NCBI GenBank assembly: GCA_028284905.1
Contig: JANQQU010000009.1
Location: 1-34,668 of the forward strand
DNA: 34,668 nt
Direction: 5' to 3'
Origin: Calditrichia bacterium
GTDB taxonomy: Bacteria > Calditrichota > Calditrichia > RBG-13-44-9 > J075
Part shown: one piece after another, positions 1-7,998 of the stretch
Layout: every line of letters starts with the position of its first letter
Position numbering within the stretch: the stretch's first letter is position 1
Program-made: the position numbers and the translations under genes
The notes under the pieces: model-generated
What the model was told of the DNA's origin: nothing
Databases searched by the model: none
The model's input: only the letters and a program-made list of their open reading frames with translations

Positions 1-181
1 TGTTTCGCTTAATTGATCGATATATCTTTTTTTTCGGCTCATAATCAAAAATAATAGCTAAAACTTTTATTCAAAACTTATTTTTGTCCAAGCACTTACC
101 TCTTTAATTCATGAAAATCCGTGTTATCCGTAGCTAATTTAAAAAGCGCCCTCCAGCGCATAAGAAACAAGGATTTTAGCC

Positions 182-964
182 ATGGAAAAGAACATCCTCG
201 AAATAAAAAACCTCAATAAAACGTTTCCTGCCACTGTAAAAACCCAACCGGGAAAACCAGCGGTGAAGAACGTCTCGCTCAGCATCGCTAAGGGAGAAAT
301 CCTCGGTCTGGTCGGGGAAAGCGGCTGTGGTAAAACCACCCTTTCCCGCCTGGTTTTACAACTCAGCAAAGCGGACAGCGGTCAAATCCGTTTCAAAGGA
401 ATGCCGCTGGCCAGCTTCTCTCGCTCGCAGCGTCGTTATTTCCGCCGCTCGGTACGGAGCATCTTCCAGAACCCGGCAGCCGTGCTGAACCCCGGGATGA
501 AAATTAAAAGCATCCTGAAGGAGGTCTATCAAATTCACGATACCACTGCCGGAAAAGCATGGGAGCAGCGCACCCTCGCATTGTTTCAGGCATTGGGATT
601 ATCCGCCAGCCATCTGGAACGCTATCCTCATGAACTGAGCAGCGGGCAGCAGAAGCGCGTCGGGTTTGCCCGCGCCTTCGCGGTACCTCCCCAGCTACTC
701 CTCGCCGACGAGCCCTTTGCCGGCATCGATGCCTCCCGCATCACCCAACTGCTAAACTTTATTCGGGACGCGCAGGAAAAAAATCAGCTGAGCATCCTGT
801 TGATCTCCCATGATCTCCATCTGGTTAAACAACTCGCCGACCGCATCGCAGTGATGTATAACGGTGAAATTGTTGAATTAGCTGAACGGCGGGAAAATGG
901 CTTTCAGCAATTTGTTCATCCCTATAGCCAGAAGTTGTTTGCTGCGTATAACTTTACGGGGTGA
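182..964 (+). CDS. Oligopeptide/dipeptide ABC transporter ATP-binding protein (OppF/DppF type)
   Basis: This 260-residue protein is a complete ABC ATPase that would power import of peptides or similar solutes from the inner face of the membrane. Visible motifs are Walker A GESGCGKT (45-52), Q-loop IFQNP (94-98), signature LSSGQ (152-156), Walker B LLLADEP (172-178) and H-loop His210. Near the C-terminus is HPYS (246-249), a mark of the oligopeptide/dipeptide importer subfamily. The ATG follows AAGGA by about 9 bases. The gene ends in a double stop (TGATGA). No permease or second ATPase is in the window; OppF/DppF proteins normally sit last in an operon, so partners probably lie before position 1. 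Substrate cannot be told from sequence. Base composition resembles the T6SS genes rather than the AT-rich module that follows. Confidence 0.9.
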   Translation: MEKNILEIKNLNKTFPATVKTQPGKPAVKNVSLSIAKGEILGLVGESGCGKTTLSRLVLQLSKADSGQIRFKGMPLASFSRSQRRYFRRSVRSIFQNPAAVLNPGMKIKSILKEVYQIHDTTAGKAWEQRTLALFQALGLSASHLERYPHELSSGQQKRVGFARAFAVPPQLLLADEPFAGIDASRITQLLNFIRDAQEKNQLSILLISHDLHLVKQLADRIAVMYNGEIVELAERRENGFQQFVHPYSQKLFAAYNFTG

Positions 965-1289
965 TGAGGCGTCACCGCGAAATAAAGCTACAATAAAAAT
1001 CCGTTATGACAATTTTTCTGTTCCATGTTTGGCGGACTTTTATTATTTTAGATACGTTACACCTTAAATATTAGATAACAATTTTGAGTGCAGTAATTTT
1101 ACCGGTAATTCGCCATGAAGAACCGAGTAAATTAGCTAGAGCTGTGAAGACTTCTTGTAATAGCATTCTTCGATCATGCAGAGAGTGGTAATGTTATTTT
1201 ACAGGCAAGTCTCCAAAAGAGCAGACTATTCTACGTTGATTTACAAATTTGGAAGTGAATATGCTGATTTAAGGTTTGGAAGGTAAAGA
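965..1289. other. Intergenic region between ABC ATPase and conflict module
   Basis: This 325-base AT-rich gap holds no convincing gene. A short unbroken frame of about 35 codons near 1084-1190 encodes a VIRHE stretch also present in the AAA-WD40 protein, but nothing else matches and it is probably chance. The downstream end carries a possible promoter (1236-1265) and a good ribosome binding site, GGAAGG, 7 bases before the ATG at 1290. No clear terminator hairpin was seen after the ABC gene. Confidence 0.5.
1236..1265 (+). promoter_or_regulatory. Possible sigma-70-like promoter for the TIR/AAA-WD40/caspase set
   Basis: TTGATT (1236-1241) and TATGCT (1260-1265) are separated by 18 bases, and the ATG of the next gene lies 25 bases further on. 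The match is weak and the surroundings are AT-rich, so this is only a candidate. Confidence 0.2.
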
Positions 1290-3806
1290 ATGGCAAACAG
1301 TTTGTTCAATAAAATCGTTGATATATTACTGCCGTATATGGGGACAGAAACCGTTCGTCAAACCCGCCTAGTGCCAATCTTAAGCGATTATAAAGGCATC
1401 TATAACCGCATTGACTGGTCCGGTGATGCCAAAACCTTTACCGTGCGCCTGGTAAAACAATGCGAAGATTTTGGTGATGTAGAAGTAGGTAAACCAGCTC
1501 AGGCGCTCTTGCTGGAAGCTTTGCGTCCGGAGGTAGGGGTGGATATTCAGATGCAAATTGATGGTTTACTAGCGCAGTTGGTGGGAGGAAAAGTAGACGT
1601 CTCTAAGAGTAAGGTACAAATTATTATAAGTGGAGATATCGTACAGTATAATAAGACTATTAAAAACTCTAGTTTGATAACAATCTTAGCTTCGATTTTG
1701 GGCATTTCGAAAGATGCTATATCTATCTTGAAAGTAATTGAGGGTAGTATTAGGGTTATAATAGAAATGCCAACGCAAAGTGCAAATCAATTATTAAAAT
1801 TGTTTCAATCTTCCAATTCAAAATTTTCTATTTTATCTGATTTTTTTAATCCATTCTTGATACAGACGATTCAAGTAGCTTCAGATACTGAGAATGCTCC
1901 ACCGCTACCTAGACTGATTGATAATTCTCAACTTGTCAACGCATTGCTTTCTTGTCCAAGCATAAGTGACCCTGCAATGCGTGGTGATATTATCAATTTA
2001 TTGCCGAACGATATCCGAAATAATATCCCACGTCGCAGTTCTGCAAGGGCGGACGTAAGGAATATTGTTAAAACCTGTCAAGATTATTCTGGCGGTTTGG
2101 AGAAACTGCTGGAAACGATTCGTAATTTTGAGGGCAATTCCTTGCCACTACAAGAAGTTGAACGGCTTGTAGTTAAGTCTGGTGCGCAGACAAATTTTTC
2201 TTTGTCAAATAAACCGAATAGGCGGGTACGTGTTAATTTAACAATGTCTGAGAAAAGTAGATCGGATAAATCTTACAAAATATTCATGGCACATTCCGAA
2301 TCAGAGCTTGATTATTTGGTTAGTTCCGAATTGTCGAAATACTTAATTGAGAGTAACTGTAAGGTTGTACAAGAGCAGGAAATTCATCAATCAAAAAATT
2401 GGGGAAAAAAATTAAAGGGAGAATTAGAAAAAGCAGATTGCTTTATGATTTTACTTTCTGAAAACAGTTTGGAAAGCCAAGTATTAATGGAACAACTTGT
2501 AATTGCAAAAGACATCTCTTCTTACCGGCAAGGAAGTCCAATTATCATTCCAGTTCGCATTAATCTTCCTAATGACCACAGGTTACCATATCATCTTAGT
2601 GTATATCTTCGGGACATATTTCAGGAAGAGTGGAACGACGGTGAAAATATGCTTGAATTAGCACAAAGGGTGATTGAAAGAATTTCAACAAATAGCGAAA
2701 AAACCTATTTAGAAACTAAGGAAGATTTAGTTGTAAAAATTAAATCCGCGCATCCACAACCCTCAGCAGATCCCCGTAGTCTAATAGTTCCGGGAGGAGC
2801 AATCGAACTAAGTTCGAAATTTTATGTCCTTAGAAATTCTGATGAAAAAGCGTTAAAAGCAATTTATCGGCCAAGAGCCATGGTTAATGTGCGTGGGGCA
2901 AGGCAAACCGGAAAAACATCACTTATAATACGTTTATATCATGCAAATAAAAAAAGAAAAGCAAGTTTGAGATCTGTGTTTTTTGACTTTCAAGCGTTTC
3001 CCAGTTCCTATTTTCAATCCCTTGATTCGATTTGGAAAGTTTTAGCAAATATGTTGGCTAATCAACTGGCTATTAAAGATTGGGACAATACCAAATGGGA
3101 TAAGGACGGATTTTATGCTATAAATTTTACGAATTTTTTAAACGACTTCGTTTTTGATAGAAATAAAACCCCTGTATTAATATGTATCGACGAAGGCGAT
3201 CGTGTTTTCAATACACCTTTAAAATCGGATTTTTATGCATCTTTACGGTCATTTTATAATCAAGGTGCCATGGAAGAGTGCTGGGGAAAAATTCACTGGC
3301 TAATTGCTACTTCAACGGAGCCTAGTTTTTTTATTGATGATATTTCTCAGTCCCCTTTTAATATAGGAACACATGTTCAACTTGATCCCTTTAATATTGA
3401 TGAAATCAAATACTTTGCCAATCAGTATAAATTAAACCTCTTGAATTCTGAATTAGAAGCAATAATGAATTATACAGGAGGATTACCTTTTCTAGTTCAT
3501 CTAATATTGTTTAATCTCTCATCAAAGCTAAAAACGCTTAAACAATTATTAAATATAAAAACCGCCGGAGATGGCGTATTTCTTGACCATTTAAATCGAT
3601 TTCTTATTCAATTCCATCAGGATAAAGCGTTATCGCAGGCAATGAAAAAGATTGTTATACAGAAAGATCCCCAAAATGGAAAACTAGTTAACAGGCTGGA
3701 AGCAGCGGGTTTGGTAAAATTTGCAAAAAGCGAAAACGAGTTTCAAATTCTCCCTTTTTGTGATTTATATCGGGAATTTTTTAGGAGAGGGTTAATTAAT
3801 GAATAA
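1290..3806 (+). CDS. EAD2-TIR-AAA_35 ATPase conflict-system effector
   Basis: This 838-residue multidomain protein reads as an NTPase-regulated TIR effector. Residues ~18-96 resemble an N-terminal adaptor seen in other bacterial conflict proteins (motifs IDWSGDAKTF, EVGKPAQALL, VGVD). Residues ~105-195 form an unnamed alpha/beta module with GSIRVIIEMP. Residues 214-296 are an EAD2 adaptor, closely matching those at 6340-6585 and 12632-12880. Residues ~328-462 are a TIR domain (YKIFMAHSESE, FMILLSENSL); Glu401 in LMEQL sits where the catalytic NADase Glu is expected. Residues ~500-835 are a STAND-like AAA_35 ATPase, with Walker A GARQTGKTS (536-544) and Walker B VLICIDEGD (629-637). NAD cleavage is inferred from the TIR family. 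The stop overlaps the next start by 8 bases, so the two are probably translated together. Confidence 0.85.
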   Translation: MANSLFNKIVDILLPYMGTETVRQTRLVPILSDYKGIYNRIDWSGDAKTFTVRLVKQCEDFGDVEVGKPAQALLLEALRPEVGVDIQMQIDGLLAQLVGGKVDVSKSKVQIIISGDIVQYNKTIKNSSLITILASILGISKDAISILKVIEGSIRVIIEMPTQSANQLLKLFQSSNSKFSILSDFFNPFLIQTIQVASDTENAPPLPRLIDNSQLVNALLSCPSISDPAMRGDIINLLPNDIRNNIPRRSSARADVRNIVKTCQDYSGGLEKLLETIRNFEGNSLPLQEVERLVVKSGAQTNFSLSNKPNRRVRVNLTMSEKSRSDKSYKIFMAHSESELDYLVSSELSKYLIESNCKVVQEQEIHQSKNWGKKLKGELEKADCFMILLSENSLESQVLMEQLVIAKDISSYRQGSPIIIPVRINLPNDHRLPYHLSVYLRDIFQEEWNDGENMLELAQRVIERISTNSEKTYLETKEDLVVKIKSAHPQPSADPRSLIVPGGAIELSSKFYVLRNSDEKALKAIYRPRAMVNVRGARQTGKTSLIIRLYHANKKRKASLRSVFFDFQAFPSSYFQSLDSIWKVLANMLANQLAIKDWDNTKWDKDGFYAINFTNFLNDFVFDRNKTPVLICIDEGDRVFNTPLKSDFYASLRSFYNQGAMEECWGKIHWLIATSTEPSFFIDDISQSPFNIGTHVQLDPFNIDEIKYFANQYKLNLLNSELEAIMNYTGGLPFLVHLILFNLSSKLKTLKQLLNIKTAGDGVFLDHLNRFLIQFHQDKALSQAMKKIVIQKDPQNGKLVNRLEAAGLVKFAKSENEFQILPFCDLYREFFRRGLINE

Positions 3807-6297
3807 AGTAAACAGTAAAAAAAATATTAAGTCGAAAGAAGATTTTTTTCATACGTATGCGGCACTTAGTCCGGATGCCCCCAGCTATGTAACACGCAAA
3901 GCTGATAATGAACTCCTGGCAGCAGTAATTCGCCATGAAATCTGTCTGATATTAGCGCCCAGGCAGTCTGGTAAATCCAGCTTGGCAATGCACGCTATTT
4001 CTCAATTAAATAATCAAAAATTGTATCCCAATTTGTATGCGACAGGATATATTGATTATACCCAGTTGGGAACAAATAATAGTCAAAAAAGTGCAGAAGG
4101 TTGGTTTCGAGATTTAATTTTGATTATCGGAAAAAAACTCGAAATAGAATCGGAAACGAAAGCATGGCTTAAGGATAATGATTCCATGGGGCCAACACTG
4201 AAATTTGCTTCATATTTAAAAGAATTACTTTTGCAAAAGATTAGAAAAAATATCATTATATTTTTTGATGAAATTGAAACAGTGTTAAAACTTTCATTTT
4301 CAGATGACTTTTTTGCTACAATCAGGTCAATTTATATTGAAAGATCTGAAAGTACAGATAACATTGAGTTAAGCCGACTTACGTTTGTTTTTTTGGGAAC
4401 AACAACTGCCTCGGATCTGATTAAAGATAAAACAAGAACTCCTTTTAATATTGGTCGCGAAATCCAATTAACAGATTTTACTAAAGAATCTATTGCTCCA
4501 TATAAACAAGTCTTAGGTGAAGACAGTGACGATTTGATAGAACGAGTTTTTTATTGGACGAATGGTCAACCATGGATGGTTCAAAAACTTGCGAAAGCTG
4601 TATTTGATATTCAGCAAAAAAAATTAAAACAAAATAAAATTAATCAATTAACAATTGACAAGGAAGTTTCAGAAAATTTTTTAAATCAAAGAATTGAAAA
4701 TGATACGCATTTAAAGTTTATTCAGGATTATTTATCGCAAGACGAGGATAAAAAGAAATTTCGAAAAACTTTACAGTTATATCAAAAAATTTTAAAAGGG
4801 AAGAAAATTTCTGAAGATAAAGATTCACCTATTCAAACCAGATTGAAATTATCAGGTGTTGTTCGGGTTGAGAACGATCAGTTGGTTCCACGAAATAAAA
4901 TTTATGAAAATATCTTTAATCTCAAATGGGTCAGAAAGAAAACACCTTTGGATCTATCTAGGATATTACTCTCTTTAACGACTGTAATTTCTCTTAGCTT
5001 CGTTCTTTGGTTGCAATTTATTCAGCCGGAGTTTTTTCCCAGATTTATGAATTCTAATTTCGTAAAATCACAATTAGCAAGTCCAGACTCGTTAATTTAT
5101 CTAAAGTATGTCCAAGATCCAGCAGACTATAATATTCATGTGCCACGTGCAGATTTTGATGAAATACATTTTGATAATAAAAAACAGCCAATTATAAATG
5201 ATGAACCGATAGAAATATCACTGAGCCCTCAAACAGGTGAATCAAACCATGAGCTTAAACTTATAGGTGGTTTTTTTAGTAAAGAACGTAAAATACCTGT
5301 AAAAATTATTTATTATGAAAACTGGAAAATTTGGGAGTCTGTTGGAACCGATACACTTAGAAATGGAAAAATCAAAAGGAAAGATGATGTAAAGATTTAT
5401 GATGCAGCGTTTTCAAGTGATGAAGAATATATTATTACATCTGACAGTGATGATGAATTAGTGTTATGGAATGCAAAAAGTGGACAGCAATTGAAACGAT
5501 TTAAAGGGCATACAAGAGATATCTGGGGAGTTGATTTTCATCCGAACAGTAAGTGGGTAATATCAGCCAGTGATGATAGAACTATAAGATTATGGGATAT
5601 CAATTCAGGTGAAGAAATAAAAGTATTTCCCAAAATCCATAGAGGCCCAATTAATTGCATTGCCTTTTCACCAGACGGAAACCAAGTGATTTCCGGGAGT
5701 AATGATAAGAATCTTATTTTATGGAGTATTGAAAATGAAGATATCTCGTATGTGATATTAGGAGATGAAAGCACCAATCATAAAGGCGGAATTAAAGGAG
5801 TAGATTTTTCACCAGATGGAAAATGGGTTATTTCCAGCGGCTATGATAATAATATTAAGATTTGGAATGTTTTTAAAAGGGAATTACATCAAACTCTTAA
5901 AGACTCACCGCTTTTTTCCAGTCATGAAGGAACTATCAGGGGGATTTCCTTCTCACCCGACAGTAAAATGATAGTTTCGAGTAGTTATGACCTGAAAGTA
6001 AAAGTATGGATAAGTGAGAGTAATAACATTTTTCATCTCAAGAATGTATATCCGTCGTTTCATACTAATAATATCAAGGATTTAGATATATCTCCGAAAA
6101 GTAACGCAGGCGCTTCTGTTGGAGATGACGGAAAATTAAAATTATGGGATATTTATTCGGGAAATGAATTACGTGCATATCCGGAACAAAATTCCCGGAT
6201 ATTTAGTGTTGCCTTTTCGCCGGATGGAAAAAAAGTAGTTACTGGAAACGCTAGAGGAGAACTAATTTTGTGGTGGGCGGAAGTTGATGTGCAGTAG
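3799..6297 (+). CDS. AAA_35 ATPase-transmembrane-WD40 propeller protein
   Basis: In this 832-residue protein, residues ~20-375 are an AAA_35 ATPase with Walker A PRQSGKSS (54-61), Walker B IIIFFDEIE (152-160) and the family stretch TRTPFNIGREIQL (212-224). One hydrophobic helix (~388-410) could anchor it in the inner membrane. A linker follows, then seven WD40-like repeats from ~532 to 827, ending in blades such as IRLWD, LILWS, IKIWN, VKVW and LKLWD, which is enough for one closed propeller. If the helix spans the membrane, ATPase and propeller lie on opposite sides; the propeller may be a ligand or protein sensor. It has no EAD of its own but starts inside the TIR gene, with AGGAGAGG about 9 bases upstream, so it is likely the sensor or regulatory partner of that protein. 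Role is inferred; the architecture is clear. Confidence 0.87.
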   Translation: MNKVNSKKNIKSKEDFFHTYAALSPDAPSYVTRKADNELLAAVIRHEICLILAPRQSGKSSLAMHAISQLNNQKLYPNLYATGYIDYTQLGTNNSQKSAEGWFRDLILIIGKKLEIESETKAWLKDNDSMGPTLKFASYLKELLLQKIRKNIIIFFDEIETVLKLSFSDDFFATIRSIYIERSESTDNIELSRLTFVFLGTTTASDLIKDKTRTPFNIGREIQLTDFTKESIAPYKQVLGEDSDDLIERVFYWTNGQPWMVQKLAKAVFDIQQKKLKQNKINQLTIDKEVSENFLNQRIENDTHLKFIQDYLSQDEDKKKFRKTLQLYQKILKGKKISEDKDSPIQTRLKLSGVVRVENDQLVPRNKIYENIFNLKWVRKKTPLDLSRILLSLTTVISLSFVLWLQFIQPEFFPRFMNSNFVKSQLASPDSLIYLKYVQDPADYNIHVPRADFDEIHFDNKKQPIINDEPIEISLSPQTGESNHELKLIGGFFSKERKIPVKIIYYENWKIWESVGTDTLRNGKIKRKDDVKIYDAAFSSDEEYIITSDSDDELVLWNAKSGQQLKRFKGHTRDIWGVDFHPNSKWVISASDDRTIRLWDINSGEEIKVFPKIHRGPINCIAFSPDGNQVISGSNDKNLILWSIENEDISYVILGDESTNHKGGIKGVDFSPDGKWVISSGYDNNIKIWNVFKRELHQTLKDSPLFSSHEGTIRGISFSPDSKMIVSSSYDLKVKVWISESNNIFHLKNVYPSFHTNNIKDLDISPKSNAGASVGDDGKLKLWDIYSGNELRAYPEQNSRIFSVAFSPDGKKVVTGNARGELILWWAEVDVQ

Positions 6298-6321
6298 ACC
6301 TTTTTATTCAGGAAGAAAACT

Positions 6322-7458
6322 ATGGCCAATGAATTCTTAAATATCGTCGATGCTCTTCTCAAATGTCCTAGTATTCAAAATACCGACACTCGTAGCGATA
6401 TTATAAACTTATTACCGGATGATATAAGTAATAATATTGATTATCGTAGCTCGGCCCGTCCTCATGTGATGAGTATTGTTAAGACCTGTCAGAATTACGA
6501 GGACGGGTTGGAGAAATTACTAGAAGTACTCCGTACCTATGAAGGCAATTCTTTGTCGATGCAGGCTGTTGACGCTCTATTTCTAAATGCCGAACCTAAT
6601 CAGATTATTGAATTTCAACAAACTATACCAGAAACAAAAGATAATTTAACCTATCCAAAAGAACCAAAGCTGCAAAGAGATTTAGCTTCATCTAGCAGGA
6701 AGAAGAATCTAAGTAATCTTAATTCTGAATCGTTTGCAGAGCTAAAGGAGAAATCCTGGCAACGCAATCATCTTTGCCTAATTGCAGTACAAGATTATTT
6801 ATATCAACGCCCACTCAATTTTCCAATTTCTGATGCAGTTAGATTACGAGATACTCTAACCACATTCTATACTTTTGCCCCAGAAAGCATCACTTTTTTA
6901 ACTAACCCGACACGTACGGAATTATTGGCAAAATTAGAAGAATTGGAGCGAAAAATTGAGGAAGATGATAATTTACTAATTTTTTTTGCGGGCCATGGGG
7001 AATGGAATAAACGTCGGCGACAAGGTTACTGGCTGCCGAAAGATGCTGAAACGGATAACAAAGCTAATTGGATTTCCAATAGCGATATCAGAGACCAATT
7101 AAATGGATTTCAGGCCAGACATGTTCTATTGATTAGTGATGCCTGCTTTAGTGGTGGAATTCTCGATGTCCGTAAGTCCGGTAACTATCAGGAAAAAACT
7201 ATTCCGGAATTACAAAAAAGTTCCAGTCGTCAGGCCTTGACAAGTGGAATGAAGGAAGAAGCCGTATCGGATTACAGTGAGTTTATTAATTATTTAATTT
7301 TGCGGTTAACAGAGAATGAAAAAGATGCGCTAACTGCTGAAGAATTATATGGTTTGCTTCGCCATTCAGTGATTTACAATGCTGATAATAGGCCAGAGTT
7401 CGGTGTGATCCACAAAACAGGGCATGACAGCGGGGAATATGTGTTTTATCGACAATAA
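6322..7458 (+). CDS. EAD2-caspase-like (C14 metacaspase-type) protease effector
   Basis: Residues ~7-88 of this 378-residue protein are an EAD2 adaptor almost identical in pattern to those of the TIR protein and VMAP. A polar linker (~90-145) leads to a caspase-fold peptidase (~148-378). The catalytic pair is visible: His225 in FFAGHGEW and Cys275 in ISDACFSGG. A later SRQALTSGMKEE segment and the C-terminal SGEYVFYR are typical of bacterial caspase homologues. It should be a cysteine endopeptidase cutting after basic residues or similar, released or activated through its adaptor domain. It lies 24 bases after the AAA-WD40 gene, with AGGAAG before the ATG, so it probably belongs to the same transcript. 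Substrates cannot be read from sequence. Confidence 0.88.
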   Translation: MANEFLNIVDALLKCPSIQNTDTRSDIINLLPDDISNNIDYRSSARPHVMSIVKTCQNYEDGLEKLLEVLRTYEGNSLSMQAVDALFLNAEPNQIIEFQQTIPETKDNLTYPKEPKLQRDLASSSRKKNLSNLNSESFAELKEKSWQRNHLCLIAVQDYLYQRPLNFPISDAVRLRDTLTTFYTFAPESITFLTNPTRTELLAKLEELERKIEEDDNLLIFFAGHGEWNKRRRQGYWLPKDAETDNKANWISNSDIRDQLNGFQARHVLLISDACFSGGILDVRKSGNYQEKTIPELQKSSSRQALTSGMKEEAVSDYSEFINYLILRLTENEKDALTAEELYGLLRHSVIYNADNRPEFGVIHKTGHDSGEYVFYRQ

Positions 7459-7600
7459 ATATATTTCACTTGGTGTTTATCGAGCATTAAGAACGATATA
7501 TTAACCAACATTAAAAACATAATTATTTCACTTTTGCTAGATAAATCTGGCCTACATTTTTTTTACAACTTTTCGACGCTATTAATTTGATTATTTATCC
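7459..7600. other. Convergent intergenic region
   Basis: This 142-base AT-rich gap lies between the ends of the plus-strand effector set and the minus-strand ternary operon. A run of eight Ts occurs near 7557-7564, but no GC-rich hairpin precedes it on either strand, so I cannot name a terminator. Confidence 0.4.
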
Positions 7601-7990
7601 TTAATATTTCTCATAAGTCCGATGAGCTATAAGAAGGATTTCAGAAAATATTTCCTCACATTCGAAACAACTGTTTAAGTGTGTTAATAGTAAGGTAGAA
7701 TCTTTTTTAGTCAATTGACTTAAGAAAATAACCAATAATAACTTGTCGTTATTTAGTAATATGGATCTTCCTGGCTGGCAAATAGGACTTTGCAGTTCTT
7801 TAAGGGTTTCTTGTTCTTTATGATACACTTGTACATCACGATACAATTCTTCTAAATTTGATAGATATGTAGAGAGTTTCTGCCCTGGAGGACTTTCTCT
7901 ATATAATTGCTCTTCTCTGTCTTGTTTTGCTCTAAGTATACCTATTGCTTGTCCGAGAAGCTTCAAATTATCGTTCATTTTATTTATCAC
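7601..7990 (-). CDS. Small protein with C-terminal zinc-finger anti-sigma (ZAS)-like motif
   Basis: This 129-residue protein has a charged, probably helical N-terminal half (~10-65) and no membrane segment. Near the end it carries H-x3-C-x2-C (His104, Cys108, Cys111 in THLNSCFEC), preceded by LLLVIFLSQLTKKD. This layout matches the zinc-finger anti-sigma core (…L..YL.GEL…HL..C..C…), although in known ZAS proteins the motif usually lies near the N-terminus. It follows the vWA-sigma gene by 8 bases, which supports an anti-sigma or partner role. The first start is GTG at 7990, with an ATG four codons later (7978); neither has a good ribosome binding site, so coupling to the upstream gene is likely. 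Function is inferred from motif and position only. Confidence 0.55.
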   Translation of the reverse strand: MINKMNDNLKLLGQAIGILRAKQDREEQLYRESPPGQKLSTYLSNLEELYRDVQVYHKEQETLKELQSPICQPGRSILLNNDKLLLVIFLSQLTKKDSTLLLTHLNSCFECEEIFSEILLIAHRTYEKY

Positions 7991-7998
7991 TTAATTGA

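Noticed and set aside
1084-1190. Short frame with VIRHE, sharing the 15-mer GTAATTCGCCATGAA with 3925-3939
   Set aside because: One 15-base match is about what chance gives in a window of this size, and the flanking residues do not match the AAA_35 protein. It is not enough to call a gene remnant or duplication.
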